From JAIYDJ01 sp038246975 (GTDB lineage: Bacteria > Pseudomonadota > Alphaproteobacteria > Rhodobacterales > Rhodobacteraceae): a DNA stretch of 5,156 nt. The position numbers and the translations under genes were made by a program. A model generated the notes under the pieces. The model had not been told where the DNA came from, did no database searches, and saw only the letters and a list, made by a program, of their open reading frames with translations. Below are positions 1 to 5,156 of this stretch, piece after piece. The stretch spans positions 1 through 5,156 of the forward strand of contig JBBRVJ010000234.1 of assembly GCA_038246975.1 (NCBI GenBank), written 5' to 3'. Within the stretch, counting starts at the first letter, position 1. Each line of letters begins with the position of its first letter.

Positions 1-3
1 GCC

Positions 4-1419
4 TCAGTCGTCGTCCTTGCTCAGCAACCCGAACTTCCGCAGCTTCACATACAGCGACTGACGTGACAGCCCCAGCATTTCCGCCGCCGCCACCCGGTTG
101 TTGCGCGTCAACTCGACCGCCGTCTGGATGCACATCTTTTCGACCACATCGGTCGTCTCGCCCACGATGTCCTTCAGCGTCGACGATCCCACCAACTCCA
201 TGACGCTGCGCATGCCGTCGTCAGAAGCGGCCATCCCCGGCCGCCGCAACATCTCGGCCCGGCTCGCATCGCGAATCACCAGCACAAATCCGGGATTGGG
301 CCGGTCGCCCAGAAACGTAGCGGCAATCTCGACCGAGACCTGACCCTCGAACGCCGTGGTGATCTTGGTCGCGTACAGCCGCAACTGACGGGTGCGACGG
401 GTGTTGTCCAACACCACCCGCATGTCGACCAACCCGCGCGCCAGAAAATCGGACAACGGCCTGCCGCGTACCGCAGTCAGGTTTGTGCTGTCGGTCAGTT
501 TCAGGAAGGCATCGTTCGCGCCGACCACCAGACCCTCGCCATCGAGGAACAGGATGGAATCGACGCCCTCGTGATACATCCGCTCCAGATTGTCGGTCAA
601 TTCGTCCGGCGCGTTGGCCGCATCGTCGCTGGCCTCCAGCCGGCACAACAGCAACCGCTCTCCCGCCGCGCGGAACAGAACCGGCATGACCCGTAACCGC
701 CGCTGCGACCGCCGTGCCTGCAAATCGACAGGACTGACCGCATCCGCCGAAGCGATGTTGGTCAGGCTCTCCAGAAACTCGCCGCGCCGCCGTCCCTCGA
801 ACTCTTGCGCAATCGCCGCTCCGATCAAATCCTGTCGCGATCCGCCCAGCAACAGCGCAGCCGCTGCGTTCAGATCGGCAATCCGTCCGTTGTTCATTGC
901 AACCAGAACGATGGCGTCGCGCGTGGCCTCCATCAGCACGCGGTACCGCGTGTCCATTTCGCGTTGCGTCTCGTAATCCCGCTCCAGCGCGATCTGGGCC
1001 ATCACCAGTTGCTGCTGCATTTCGGCCAAAGGGCGCTGATCGCGGCCCAGCATCAGAACCGAATTGTCAGGCGCCACCCGGTGCATCGAATAGCGCACCG
1101 GAAAGTCCCAGGCCGCATGATCGGTATGGTTCAATTCGACCGCCATGGTCTTGGCCCCGGGCCGTCCCATTGCAGCCAGCCGCGCGTCCATCTTGGCAAA
1201 ACTGTCGACGGTCAAGAAATTCCGCAAGGGGTGCCCGACCCAGTGCGACAACTGCCCGAAAGACCGATGGTGCGGGTTCACCGTGACCGATGCGACGCGC
1301 CCGTCCGACGCGATCAGCAAAGAGATATCAGCCGCCGTCGAAATGATTTCGGATAAAAGCTCCGGATCGATCAGCGGCATCGCCATGCCCGCCAGAATAG
1401 GTTTTGAGTCAGTGTTCAC
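4..1419 (-). CDS. ppsR: PpsR/CrtJ, redox-responsive transcriptional repressor of photosynthesis genes
   Basis: PpsR (CrtJ) represses bacteriochlorophyll, carotenoid and antenna genes under oxygen by binding TGT-N12-ACA palindromes. The 471-residue frame fits the family length of about 465. The order is an N-terminal PAS-like domain (about 17-130, ending LMLGRD near 122-127), a glutamine-rich helical linker (about 131-157), PAS1 (about 158-262), PAS2 (about 275-390) and a Fis-type helix-turn-helix at the C-terminus (about 408-471; NNRVAAAEMLGLSRQSLYVK at 440-459). There are only two cysteines, C259 in PAS1 and C430 just before the HTH. They match in position the redox cysteines described for PpsR (C251/C424 in R. 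sphaeroides), so thiol-based sensing looks intact. The first codon is GTG with only a weak purine stretch upstream (AAGAAG, 11 bases away). In-frame ATGs at 1386 and 1380 are alternatives, the latter preceded by GGCGGG. By memory of the family the R. sphaeroides protein starts near residue 8 here. The gene follows ppaA after 54 bases and is probably co-transcribed with it. Confidence 0.96.
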   Translation of the reverse strand: MNTDSKPILAGMAMPLIDPELLSEIISTAADISLLIASDGRVASVTVNPHHRSFGQLSHWVGHPLRNFLTVDSFAKMDARLAAMGRPGAKTMAVELNHTDHAAWDFPVRYSMHRVAPDNSVLMLGRDQRPLAEMQQQLVMAQIALERDYETQREMDTRYRVLMEATRDAIVLVAMNNGRIADLNAAAALLLGGSRQDLIGAAIAQEFEGRRRGEFLESLTNIASADAVSPVDLQARRSQRRLRVMPVLFRAAGERLLLCRLEASDDAANAPDELTDNLERMYHEGVDSILFLDGEGLVVGANDAFLKLTDSTNLTAVRGRPLSDFLARGLVDMRVVLDNTRRTRQLRLYATKITTAFEGQVSVEIAATFLGDRPNPGFVLVIRDASRAEMLRRPGMAASDDGMRSVMELVGSSTLKDIVGETTDVVEKMCIQTAVELTRNNRVAAAEMLGLSRQSLYVKLRKFGLLSKDDD

Positions 1420-1473
1420 GGGGTATTCTGCTTCTTATTGCCGCCTACCCAACCGATTTGGGAAAACGGTATG

Positions 1474-2265
1474 TTATGCGCGCTTGAGGACACAGAAAGC
1501 GTCGAACTTCAGGCCAATAGCCTCCAGCGCAGCGCCGATGTCGTTTGAGGCAAGGTCAGCGCCCGTGACTTCCGCCGTATCTGCCCTGGCCGTCATGACA
1601 GCCCCGCCCACTATGATAGGAAGTGGGGATGATGAGACCGACTTCAAGAACATCACGGTTTTGCGCACGGATTCCAGCTTCTCGGCCAGAGCGACCGAGA
1701 TCATCACCCCGTCAAAGCTTCGCGATGCCACCAAATTGCGCAACTCGTCCAGGCTCGGCGCAATCCGCAGGCAAACGGAAACCCCGAACCGTCGCATCTG
1801 ACCCATCGCCACCATCGGCCCCAGCGTATGCTGCTCGCGGTCCGGCACGATCAGCAAGACTGTGCCATGCCCGGTATCCCCCGCCTGATCCGCCGCCCAT
1901 GCGACGCCGATTTCACGCAGCAGGCTTTGCAGCCGCGACACGCCCATCGACACGTCCATCCATGACACGCGGTCATCATCCCAAGCCTCGCCCATCCGCC
2001 GCGCCGCAATCGGAATGTAGACGTCGGCCAGGGCAGCGACGCTGACCCGGTTCCGCTTCATGTCATCCAGCAGATCGGCAAAGCAATCGCGCGACCCGGA
2101 CAGGGCCGCCGAGATCAGACCCTCGATCAGCGATTCCTTCGGCTCGACAGCAGACCGGGCATTGCGTTCGACCAGCAGCGACACAACCTGCGACGCAAAG
2201 AACGCAACACCCGTCACGTCCTGCGCACCCGGCCTGTCCTGCTCTCGTGTCTGAAAGTCCTGCAT
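1474..2265 (-). CDS. ppaA: PpaA/AerR, cobalamin-binding antirepressor partner of PpsR
   Basis: PpaA/AerR proteins bind B12 and modulate PpsR/CrtJ repression of photosynthesis genes. From the ATG at 2265 the protein has 263 residues. It shows a helical B12-binding-2 type region (about 46-118) with the motif GEAWDDDRVSW at about 92-102, then a Rossmann-like B12-binding domain (about 134-255). The loop PDREQHTLG carries H146, matching the reported axial cobalamin ligand H145 of R. capsulatus AerR. IIVGGAVM (about 217-224) is the usual glycine-rich strand-loop of B12 folds. The ATG has GGAG at 2277-2274 (minus strand), 8 bases upstream. The frame stays open to a GTG at 2301, adding 12 residues, and this GTG also has a Shine-Dalgarno-like AAAGG 8 bases upstream. 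I prefer the ATG because the histidine then falls at the family position. The gene diverges from bchF and heads a likely ppaA-ppsR operon. The neighbouring ppsR and the clear histidine loop make this more specific than a generic SCHIC protein. Confidence 0.93.
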   Translation of the reverse strand: MQDFQTREQDRPGAQDVTGVAFFASQVVSLLVERNARSAVEPKESLIEGLISAALSGSRDCFADLLDDMKRNRVSVAALADVYIPIAARRMGEAWDDDRVSWMDVSMGVSRLQSLLREIGVAWAADQAGDTGHGTVLLIVPDREQHTLGPMVAMGQMRRFGVSVCLRIAPSLDELRNLVASRSFDGVMISVALAEKLESVRKTVMFLKSVSSSPLPIIVGGAVMTARADTAEVTGADLASNDIGAALEAIGLKFDAFCVLKRA

Positions 2266-2301
2266 CGGTCCTGCTCCGTCCAGGGAAGCCCTCGAGACCA
2301 C
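2266..2301 (-). other. Possible N-terminal extension of PpaA from an upstream GTG start
   Basis: The ppaA frame continues 12 codons upstream to GTG at 2301-2299, with AAAGG at 2314-2310 (minus strand), 8 bases before it. The ATG at 2265 has its own Shine-Dalgarno sequence inside this extension. Two initiation sites could give a long and a short protein. Long and short AerR forms have, as I recall, been described in R. capsulatus; whether these two starts correspond to them is inference. Confidence 0.35.
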
Positions 2302-2338
2302 AGTCTGAGCCTTTCAGCGCGGTCGGGGCCATCCTCTG

Positions 2339-2356
2339 TGTCAACTTTCCATTACG
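2339..2356. promoter_or_regulatory. Candidate PpsR/CrtJ operator, one mismatch
   Basis: TGTCAACTTTCCATTACG fits TGT-N12-ACA except for the last base (ACG). Read on the other strand it is CGTAATGGAAAGTTGACA, matching 12 of 18 positions of the 2512-2529 operator. It lies 10 bases from the perfect site at 2367-2384. Closely paired palindromes of this kind are known to allow cooperative CrtJ/PpsR binding. It is the site nearest to ppaA, so it may serve autoregulation of the ppaA-ppsR unit. Confidence 0.6.
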
Positions 2357-2366
2357 GCTGGTAAAT

Positions 2367-2384
2367 TGTCAAAGAAAATTGACA
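2367..2384. promoter_or_regulatory. PpsR/CrtJ operator, perfect palindrome
   Basis: TGTCAAAGAAAATTGACA is an exact TGT-N12-ACA element with 5-base perfect arms (TGTCA/TGACA) and an AT-rich centre, as expected of PpsR operators. Its centre lies 145 bases from that of the bchF-proximal operator, so one tetramer could bridge the two by looping; that is inference. The arms also supply a TTGACA hexamer on each strand, but a well-spaced -10 box is not obvious on either side. Confidence 0.85.
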
Positions 2385-2495
2385 CCTCTCTGCGCGATCC
2401 ACAGGGTGTAGTTCGTCAACCACCTCCAAAATATAAAGAATACCCTGATTTTCGCCCCTTGGCCCCGCTGGCTGCCCCTCGGGGTAAAGTGCCCT

Positions 2496-2530
2496 GTGTC
2501 AACCCGAACGATGTAAGTTTAGGTTGACAC
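2496..2530. repeat. 35-base inverted repeat with 9-base perfect arms around the bchF operator
   Basis: GTGTCAACC at 2496-2504 is the exact reverse complement of GGTTGACAC at 2522-2530, with 17 bases between. The right arm is shared with the 2512-2529 operator and the bchF -35 hexamer. Half-site triplets TGT (2497), TGT (2512) and ACA (2527) fall at exact 15-base steps, so the left arm may be an extra half-site giving a wider PpsR footprint. The repeat is seen directly; its role is inference. Confidence 0.7.
2512..2529. promoter_or_regulatory. PpsR/CrtJ operator overlapping the bchF -35 element
   Basis: TGTAAGTTTAGGTTGACA is an exact TGT-N12-ACA element. Its right half is the TTGACA -35 hexamer of the bchF promoter, so PpsR bound here should directly block RNA polymerase. 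This is the classic arrangement for oxygen repression of bacteriochlorophyll genes by PpsR/CrtJ. Confidence 0.88.
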
Positions 2531-2553
2531 TTTGACTGCCCAGCCTCTAGAAT
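2524..2553 (+). promoter_or_regulatory. Sigma-70 type promoter of the bchFNB operon
   Basis: TTGACA at 2524-2529 is a perfect -35 hexamer. It is followed after 18 bases by TAGAAT at 2548-2553, five of six matches to TATAAT. Transcription would start near 2560, leaving a leader of about 35 bases before the bchF ATG. The operator at 2512-2529 covers the -35 region. This is unusually close to consensus for a photosynthesis promoter, fitting a gene set controlled mainly by a repressor. Confidence 0.75.
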
Positions 2554-2595
2554 TTCCCCAGGAAGACCGCGAACAGTACAGGACGTTGCTCTCAG

Positions 2596-3117
2596 ATGAC
2601 CCAGACGAATCGTTCCATGCCGTCCTCTCGTCCCCCGCTCTACACGCCAGAGCAGCGGATCATCCGCGACCGGACAGTGTGGACAACCGTTCAGGGCGTT
2701 CTGGCGCCGCTGCAGTTCCTGGCCTTCGCCGTCTCGCTGGTTCTGGTGGTGCGGTATCTGATGTCGGGGGATGGCTACATGGCGGCCACGGTGTCGATCA
2801 TCATCAAGACCATCTTTCTCTATGTGATCATGGTGACGGGGGCCATCTGGGAAAAAGTCGTGTTCGGTCAATATCTTCTGGCCCCCGCGTTCTACTGGGA
2901 GGATATGTTCAGCTTTGCCGTCATCGCGTTGCACACCGCATACCTGATCGGCTTGCTGACCGGGACGATGTCGCCCGACGCCCTGATGTTTCTGGCACTG
3001 GCGGCCTATGCCACCTACGCGATCAACGCCGCACAATTCATCTGGAAGCTGCGTCTCGCCCGGCTCGACATGGCCGCGCGCGACCGTCTTGACCAGGAAC
3101 AGGCGGTCACCGCATGA
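2596..3117 (+). CDS. bchF: BchF, 3-vinyl bacteriochlorophyllide hydratase
   Basis: BchF adds water to the C3-vinyl group of a (bacterio)chlorophyllide, giving the 3-hydroxyethyl form that BchC later oxidises to the acetyl group of bacteriochlorophyll a. The 173-residue length is normal for the family. The protein is a small polytopic membrane protein with about four hydrophobic spans (roughly 35-55, 64-84, 104-123, 129-149). Family signatures seen are LYTPEQRIIRDRTVWTTVQG at 15-34 and the block WEKVVFGQYLLAPAFYWED at 85-103. It ends in a charged, probably cytoplasmic, tail. The ATG at 2596 has AGGA at 2580-2583, a rather long spacing of 12. The next ATG at 2617 has no ribosome site. It is the first gene of the plus-strand operon, directly behind a PpsR-controlled promoter, and its stop overlaps the bchN start by ATGA (3114-3117). 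Confidence 0.95.
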   Translation: MTQTNRSMPSSRPPLYTPEQRIIRDRTVWTTVQGVLAPLQFLAFAVSLVLVVRYLMSGDGYMAATVSIIIKTIFLYVIMVTGAIWEKVVFGQYLLAPAFYWEDMFSFAVIALHTAYLIGLLTGTMSPDALMFLALAAYATYAINAAQFIWKLRLARLDMAARDRLDQEQAVTA

Positions 3118-4406
3118 ACGCGGCCCCCGCCTCGCGTGGTTGCACCGACACGCCGGTTCTCAAGGAACGCGGCCAGCGCGAGGTATTCTGCGGCCTGACG
3201 GGAATCATCTGGCTGCACCGCAAGATTCAGGACGCCTTCTTTCTGGTGGTAGGCTCGCGCACCTGCGCGCACCTGCTGCAATCCGCCGCCGGCGTGATGA
3301 TCTTTGCCGAGCCGCGGTTCGGCACCGCGATTCTGGAAGAGAAAGACCTCGCCGGTCTCGTGGACGCCCAGACCGAACTTGACCGCGAGGTGGATCGCCT
3401 GCTCGCCCGCCGCCCCGACATTCGGCAGCTGTTTCTCGTCGGTTCCTGCCCGTCCGAAGTCATCAAGCTCGACCTCCACCGCGCCGCCGAACGGATGAGC
3501 GTCAAGCACGCCCCCCATGTCCGCGTGCTGAACTACTCCGGCTCGGGGATCGAGACGACCTTCACCCAAGGCGAAGACGCCTGCCTCGCCTCGATGGTCC
3601 CCGGCCTGCCCGACACCGGCGCGCGTGAGCTGTTGCTGGTCGGCGCGCTGCCGGATGTGGTCGAAGATCAGGCGCTGGCTTTGCTTGCCGCACTCGGGAT
3701 CGGCCCGGTCCGCTGCCTGCCCGCCCGCCGCACCGGTGATCTGCCGGGGGTTGGCCCGAACACCGTGTTCGCCCTGACCCAGCCCTTCCTCGGCGACACC
3801 CACGCCGCCCTGATCCGTCGCGGCGCGCGCCACATCGCCGCACCCTTCCCGTTCGGCGAGGCGGGCACCACCGCCTGGCTGCAGGCTGTGGCGACCGAAT
3901 TTGGCGTCCCGCAAGCCCTGTTCGATCACGTCACCGCCGCCCCGCGCGCCCGCGCCGCCAAGGCAATCGCCGCCGCCGCCGAAACCCTGCGCGGCAAGTC
4001 GATCTTCTTCTTCCCCGACAGCCAGCTTGAAATCCCGCTGGCGCGCTTTCTGACCCGCGAATGCGGCATGACGGCGATCGAGGTCGGCACCCCCTTCCTG
4101 CACCGCGACCTGATGGCCCCTGACCTGGCCCTGCTGGCCTCCGGCCCGACCATCTCCGAAGGGCAAGACGTCGATCTGCAACTCGCCCGCGCCCGCGCCG
4201 CCCGCGCCGATCTGACGGTCTGCGGCCTCGGCCTCGCCAACCCGCTGGAAGCCGAAGGCATGGCCACCAAATGGGCCATCGAACTGGTCTTCACCCCGGT
4301 GCATTTCTACGAACAGGCCGGCGACCTCGCCGCCCTCTTCGCCAAACCCCTGCGACGCCGCGCCCTGCTGCAAAAGCTGGCCCCCACGCTGGAGGCCGCC
4401 GAATGA
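3114..4406 (+). CDS. bchN: BchN, dark-operative protochlorophyllide reductase subunit N
   Basis: BchN pairs with BchB as the nitrogenase MoFe-like component of DPOR, which reduces the D-ring C17=C18 bond of protochlorophyllide without light, using electrons from the BchL iron protein. The 430 residues are the full family length. C26 (EVFCGLTG), C51 (GSRTCAHL) and C112 (VGSCPSEV) are the three cysteine ligands of the NB 4Fe-4S cluster and fall exactly at the R. capsulatus numbering. Other family blocks are LNYSGSGIETTFTQGED at 139-155 and LANPLEAEGMATKWAIE at 374-390. There are no membrane segments; it is a soluble cytoplasmic enzyme. The ATG at 3114 overlaps the bchF stop (ATGA) and is preceded by AGGCGG at 3101-3106, 7 bases away, so it is probably translated by coupling with bchF. 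The gene appears intact. Confidence 0.97.
   Translation: MNAAPASRGCTDTPVLKERGQREVFCGLTGIIWLHRKIQDAFFLVVGSRTCAHLLQSAAGVMIFAEPRFGTAILEEKDLAGLVDAQTELDREVDRLLARRPDIRQLFLVGSCPSEVIKLDLHRAAERMSVKHAPHVRVLNYSGSGIETTFTQGEDACLASMVPGLPDTGARELLLVGALPDVVEDQALALLAALGIGPVRCLPARRTGDLPGVGPNTVFALTQPFLGDTHAALIRRGARHIAAPFPFGEAGTTAWLQAVATEFGVPQALFDHVTAAPRARAAKAIAAAAETLRGKSIFFFPDSQLEIPLARFLTRECGMTAIEVGTPFLHRDLMAPDLALLASGPTISEGQDVDLQLARARAARADLTVCGLGLANPLEAEGMATKWAIELVFTPVHFYEQAGDLAALFAKPLRRRALLQKLAPTLEAAE
4391..4395 (+). promoter_or_regulatory. Strong Shine-Dalgarno sequence at the end of bchN
   Basis: GGAGG lies inside the last bchN codons, 7 bases before an ATG at 4403 that overlaps the bchN stop. It is 84 bases from the bchB ATG at 4480, too far to serve bchB directly. 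It therefore marks either the short frame at 4403-4483 as translated, or a relic of an earlier gene start at this junction. Confidence 0.55.
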
Positions 4407-4483
4407 CCGCTGCATTCCAGCTGGCCCAAGTATCCTCGGGGGGTCCGGGGGGCGAAGCGCCCCCGGCTTCGGTGGCCGCATGA
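4403..4483 (+). CDS. Possible 26-codon coupling frame between bchN and bchB
   Basis: The frame begins with an ATG overlapping the bchN stop (ATGA, 4403-4406), has the GGAGG at 4391-4395 as ribosome site, and ends with TGA overlapping the bchB ATG (ATGA, 4480-4483). The peptide begins MTAAFQLAQVSS and then becomes Gly/Ala/Pro-rich where it reads through the GC palindrome at 4445-4466. I recognise no domain. BchB itself has only a weak GGTGG at 4471-4475, 4 bases upstream, so ribosomes passing through this frame could feed bchB translation. It may equally be a chance frame in GC-rich DNA; conservation in relatives would decide. Confidence 0.3.
   Translation: MTAAFQLAQVSSGGPGGEAPPASVAA
4445..4466. 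repeat. GC-rich palindrome in the bchN-bchB junction (REP-like hairpin)
   Basis: Arms CCGGGGG (4445-4451) and CCCCCGG (4460-4466) are perfect inverted repeats flanking a GCGAAGCG loop, whose inner GC/GC bases can add two more pairs around GAA. The stem would be very stable in RNA. No run of T follows (next is CTTCGGTGG), so it does not look like an intrinsic terminator, and a terminator between two DPOR subunit genes would be unexpected. It may be a dispersed intergenic palindrome, or an mRNA-stability element that sets the bchN:bchB ratio; both are inferences. Confidence 0.6.
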
Positions 4484-5156
4484 AACTGACGCTCTGGACT
4501 TACGAAGGGCCGCCCCACGTCGGGGCCATGCGCGTGGCGACCGGCATGAAGGGTCTGCACTACGTTTTGCACGCGCCGCAAGGCGATACCTATGCCGACC
4601 TGCTGTTCACGATGATCGAACGCCGCGACCACCGCCCGCCGGTCACCTACACCACCTTTCAGGCCCGCGATCTGGGCGGCGACACCGCCACCCTGTTCAA
4701 GACCGCCTGCGCCGATGCCGTGAAACGCTTCAATCCCGAGGCGCTGATCGTCGGCGCGTCCTGCACCGCCGAACTGATTCAGGACGACCCCGCGGGCCTT
4801 GCGGGCTCGATGAACCTCGGCATCCCGGTCATCCCGCTCGACCTGCCCAGCTACCAGCGCAAGGAGGGCTTCGGCACCGACGAGACGTTCCTGCAAATCA
4901 CCCGCCACCTCGCCAAACCCGTCGCCCGCACGGAAAATATCACCGCCAACCTGATCGGCCCGACCGCCCTTGGCTTCCGCCACCGCGATGATATCACCGA
5001 GGTTACGCGCCTGCTCAACGACATGGGCATCACGGTCAATGTGACCGCCCCGATGACCGCCCGCCCCTCCGACATCGCCCGCCTCGGGGCCGCGCATTTC
5101 AACGTCCTGATGTATCCCGAACACGCCGAATCCGCCGCCCGCTGGCTGGAACGCGA
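4480..5156 (+). CDS. bchB: BchB, dark-operative protochlorophyllide reductase subunit B (5' part, cut by window end)
   Basis: BchB is the second subunit of the DPOR NB component; it supplies one ligand to the interface 4Fe-4S cluster and helps form the protochlorophyllide pocket. The window holds 225 codons plus two bases, under half of a protein usually a little over 500 residues; the frame is open at the right edge with no internal stop. The start MKLTLWTYEGPPHVGAMRVA is the typical family N-terminus and supports the ATG at 4480. D36 (HAPQGD) is the known aspartate cluster ligand and C95 (VGASCTAEL) the conserved cysteine of the nitrogenase-like fold, both at the R. capsulatus positions. 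LDLPSYQRKEGFGTDETF near 119-136 is another family block. The catalytic aspartate and C-terminal domain lie beyond the window. The ribosome site is weak (GGTGG, spacing 4), and the 73-base gap after bchN contains a palindrome. Confidence 0.96.
   Translation, partial: MKLTLWTYEGPPHVGAMRVATGMKGLHYVLHAPQGDTYADLLFTMIERRDHRPPVTYTTFQARDLGGDTATLFKTACADAVKRFNPEALIVGASCTAELIQDDPAGLAGSMNLGIPVIPLDLPSYQRKEGFGTDETFLQITRHLAKPVARTENITANLIGPTALGFRHRDDITEVTRLLNDMGITVNVTAPMTARPSDIARLGAAHFNVLMYPEHAESAARWLER

Larger units (their letters stand above)
2302..2595. promoter_or_regulatory. Divergent ppaA / bchF control region
   Basis: This non-coding stretch separates the minus-strand regulator genes from the plus-strand bch operon. 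It holds PpsR-type palindromes at 2339-2356 (one mismatch), 2367-2384 and 2512-2529 (both perfect), and the bchF promoter at 2524-2553. The 10-mer CTGTGTCAAC occurs twice on the plus strand (2336-2345 and 2494-2503), each copy holding a PpsR half-site. Between the two operator groups (2385-2495) there is a short AT-rich tract at 2427-2441 and a GC-rich part at 2453-2484, to which I can assign no function. I see no FNR-type TTGAT-N4-ATCAA box and no RNA gene. For ppaA no convincing -10 element could be found. A TTGACA on the minus strand lies within each of the two left-hand boxes (2372-2367 and 2344-2339), but the best -10 match, GAAAGT at 2349-2344, is poor. Confidence 0.85.

Noticed and set aside
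1448..1462. Inverted repeat CCCAA-N5-TTGGG between ppaA and ppsR as a terminator or operator
   Set aside because: The stem is only five pairs with no T tract and does not fit the PpsR consensus; most likely chance. Co-transcription of ppaA and ppsR remains the simplest reading.
805..1801. Several plus-strand frames opposite ppsR and ppaA
   Set aside because: They lie opposite two well-supported genes and have Arg/Pro/Ser-rich shadow composition.
2407..2437. Second plus-strand promoter using the TTGACA in the 2367-2384 box or the TATAAA at 2432-2437
   Set aside because: No -10 element lies at 16-19 bases from that TTGACA, and TATAAA has no -35 element at the right distance.
2475..2484. CCCCTCGGGG mini-palindrome as a terminator
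   Set aside because: The arms are four bases with a two-base loop and no T run; it cannot form a proper hairpin and sits in a GC-rich stretch where such matches are expected.
2416..3036. Minus-strand open frame of 206 codons over the control region and bchF
   Set aside because: It overlaps the operators and all of the bchF membrane segments in antisense, is His/Gln/Arg-rich and resembles no family.
3015..4481. Minus-strand open frame of 488 codons covering bchN
   Set aside because: It is antisense to an unmistakable bchN, is dominated by Gly/Ala/Gln/Arg low-complexity sequence typical of GC-rich shadow frames, and has no recognisable domain.
4291..5124. Minus-strand open frame of 277 codons across the bchN end and bchB
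   Set aside because: Antisense shadow of bchB with biased composition; the plus strand carries exact BchB family motifs.
1..5156. CRISPR array, tRNA/rRNA gene, insertion sequence or phage remnant
   Set aside because: No regularly spaced repeats, RNA gene signatures, transposase frames or target-site duplications were seen; the window is compact photosynthesis-cluster DNA.

Overview
This window is the ppsR-ppaA / bchF-bchN-bchB section of a photosynthesis gene cluster. It most likely comes from a purple or aerobic anoxygenic phototroph of the Alphaproteobacteria, Rhodobacter/Roseobacter type (Rhodobacteraceae). Evidence for this is the high GC content, the gene order, the close resemblance of the PpsR and BchN proteins to the Rhodobacter families, and the TGT-N12-ACA operators between the two divergent transcription units. 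The species cannot be named from the sequence alone.

Layout. On the minus strand, reading right to left, come ppaA (aerR; a cobalamin-binding antirepressor, about 2265 down to 1474) and then, after a 54-base gap, ppsR (crtJ; redox-responsive repressor, 1419 down to 4). On the plus strand come bchF (2596-3117), bchN (3114-4406) and the first 225 codons of bchB (from 4480, cut by the window end). The two units diverge from a control region of about 300-330 bases. It holds two perfect PpsR/CrtJ palindromes (2367-2384 and 2512-2529), one with a single mismatch (2339-2356), and a near-consensus sigma-70 promoter for bchF whose -35 hexamer lies inside the 2512-2529 operator.

How the genes work together. 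BchN and BchB form the catalytic NB component of dark-operative protochlorophyllide reductase (DPOR); the reductant component BchL is not in the window. BchF hydrates the C3-vinyl group later in the bacteriochlorophyll a pathway. PpsR is expected to repress these genes when oxygen is present. PpaA is expected to adjust that repression through a bound B12 cofactor. The regulators are therefore transcribed away from the operon they control, with shared operators between them. All ligand and redox residues that can be checked are intact: PpsR C259/C430, PpaA H146 (counted from the ATG start), BchN C26/C51/C112 and BchB D36/C95.

No undescribed system is evident; the genes are well known. The less ordinary points are the bchN-bchB junction, where a 26-codon frame with a strong Shine-Dalgarno sequence links the two genes by ATGA overlaps on both sides and contains a GC-rich palindrome; the two plausible starts of PpaA; and the extended 35-base inverted repeat around the bchF operator.
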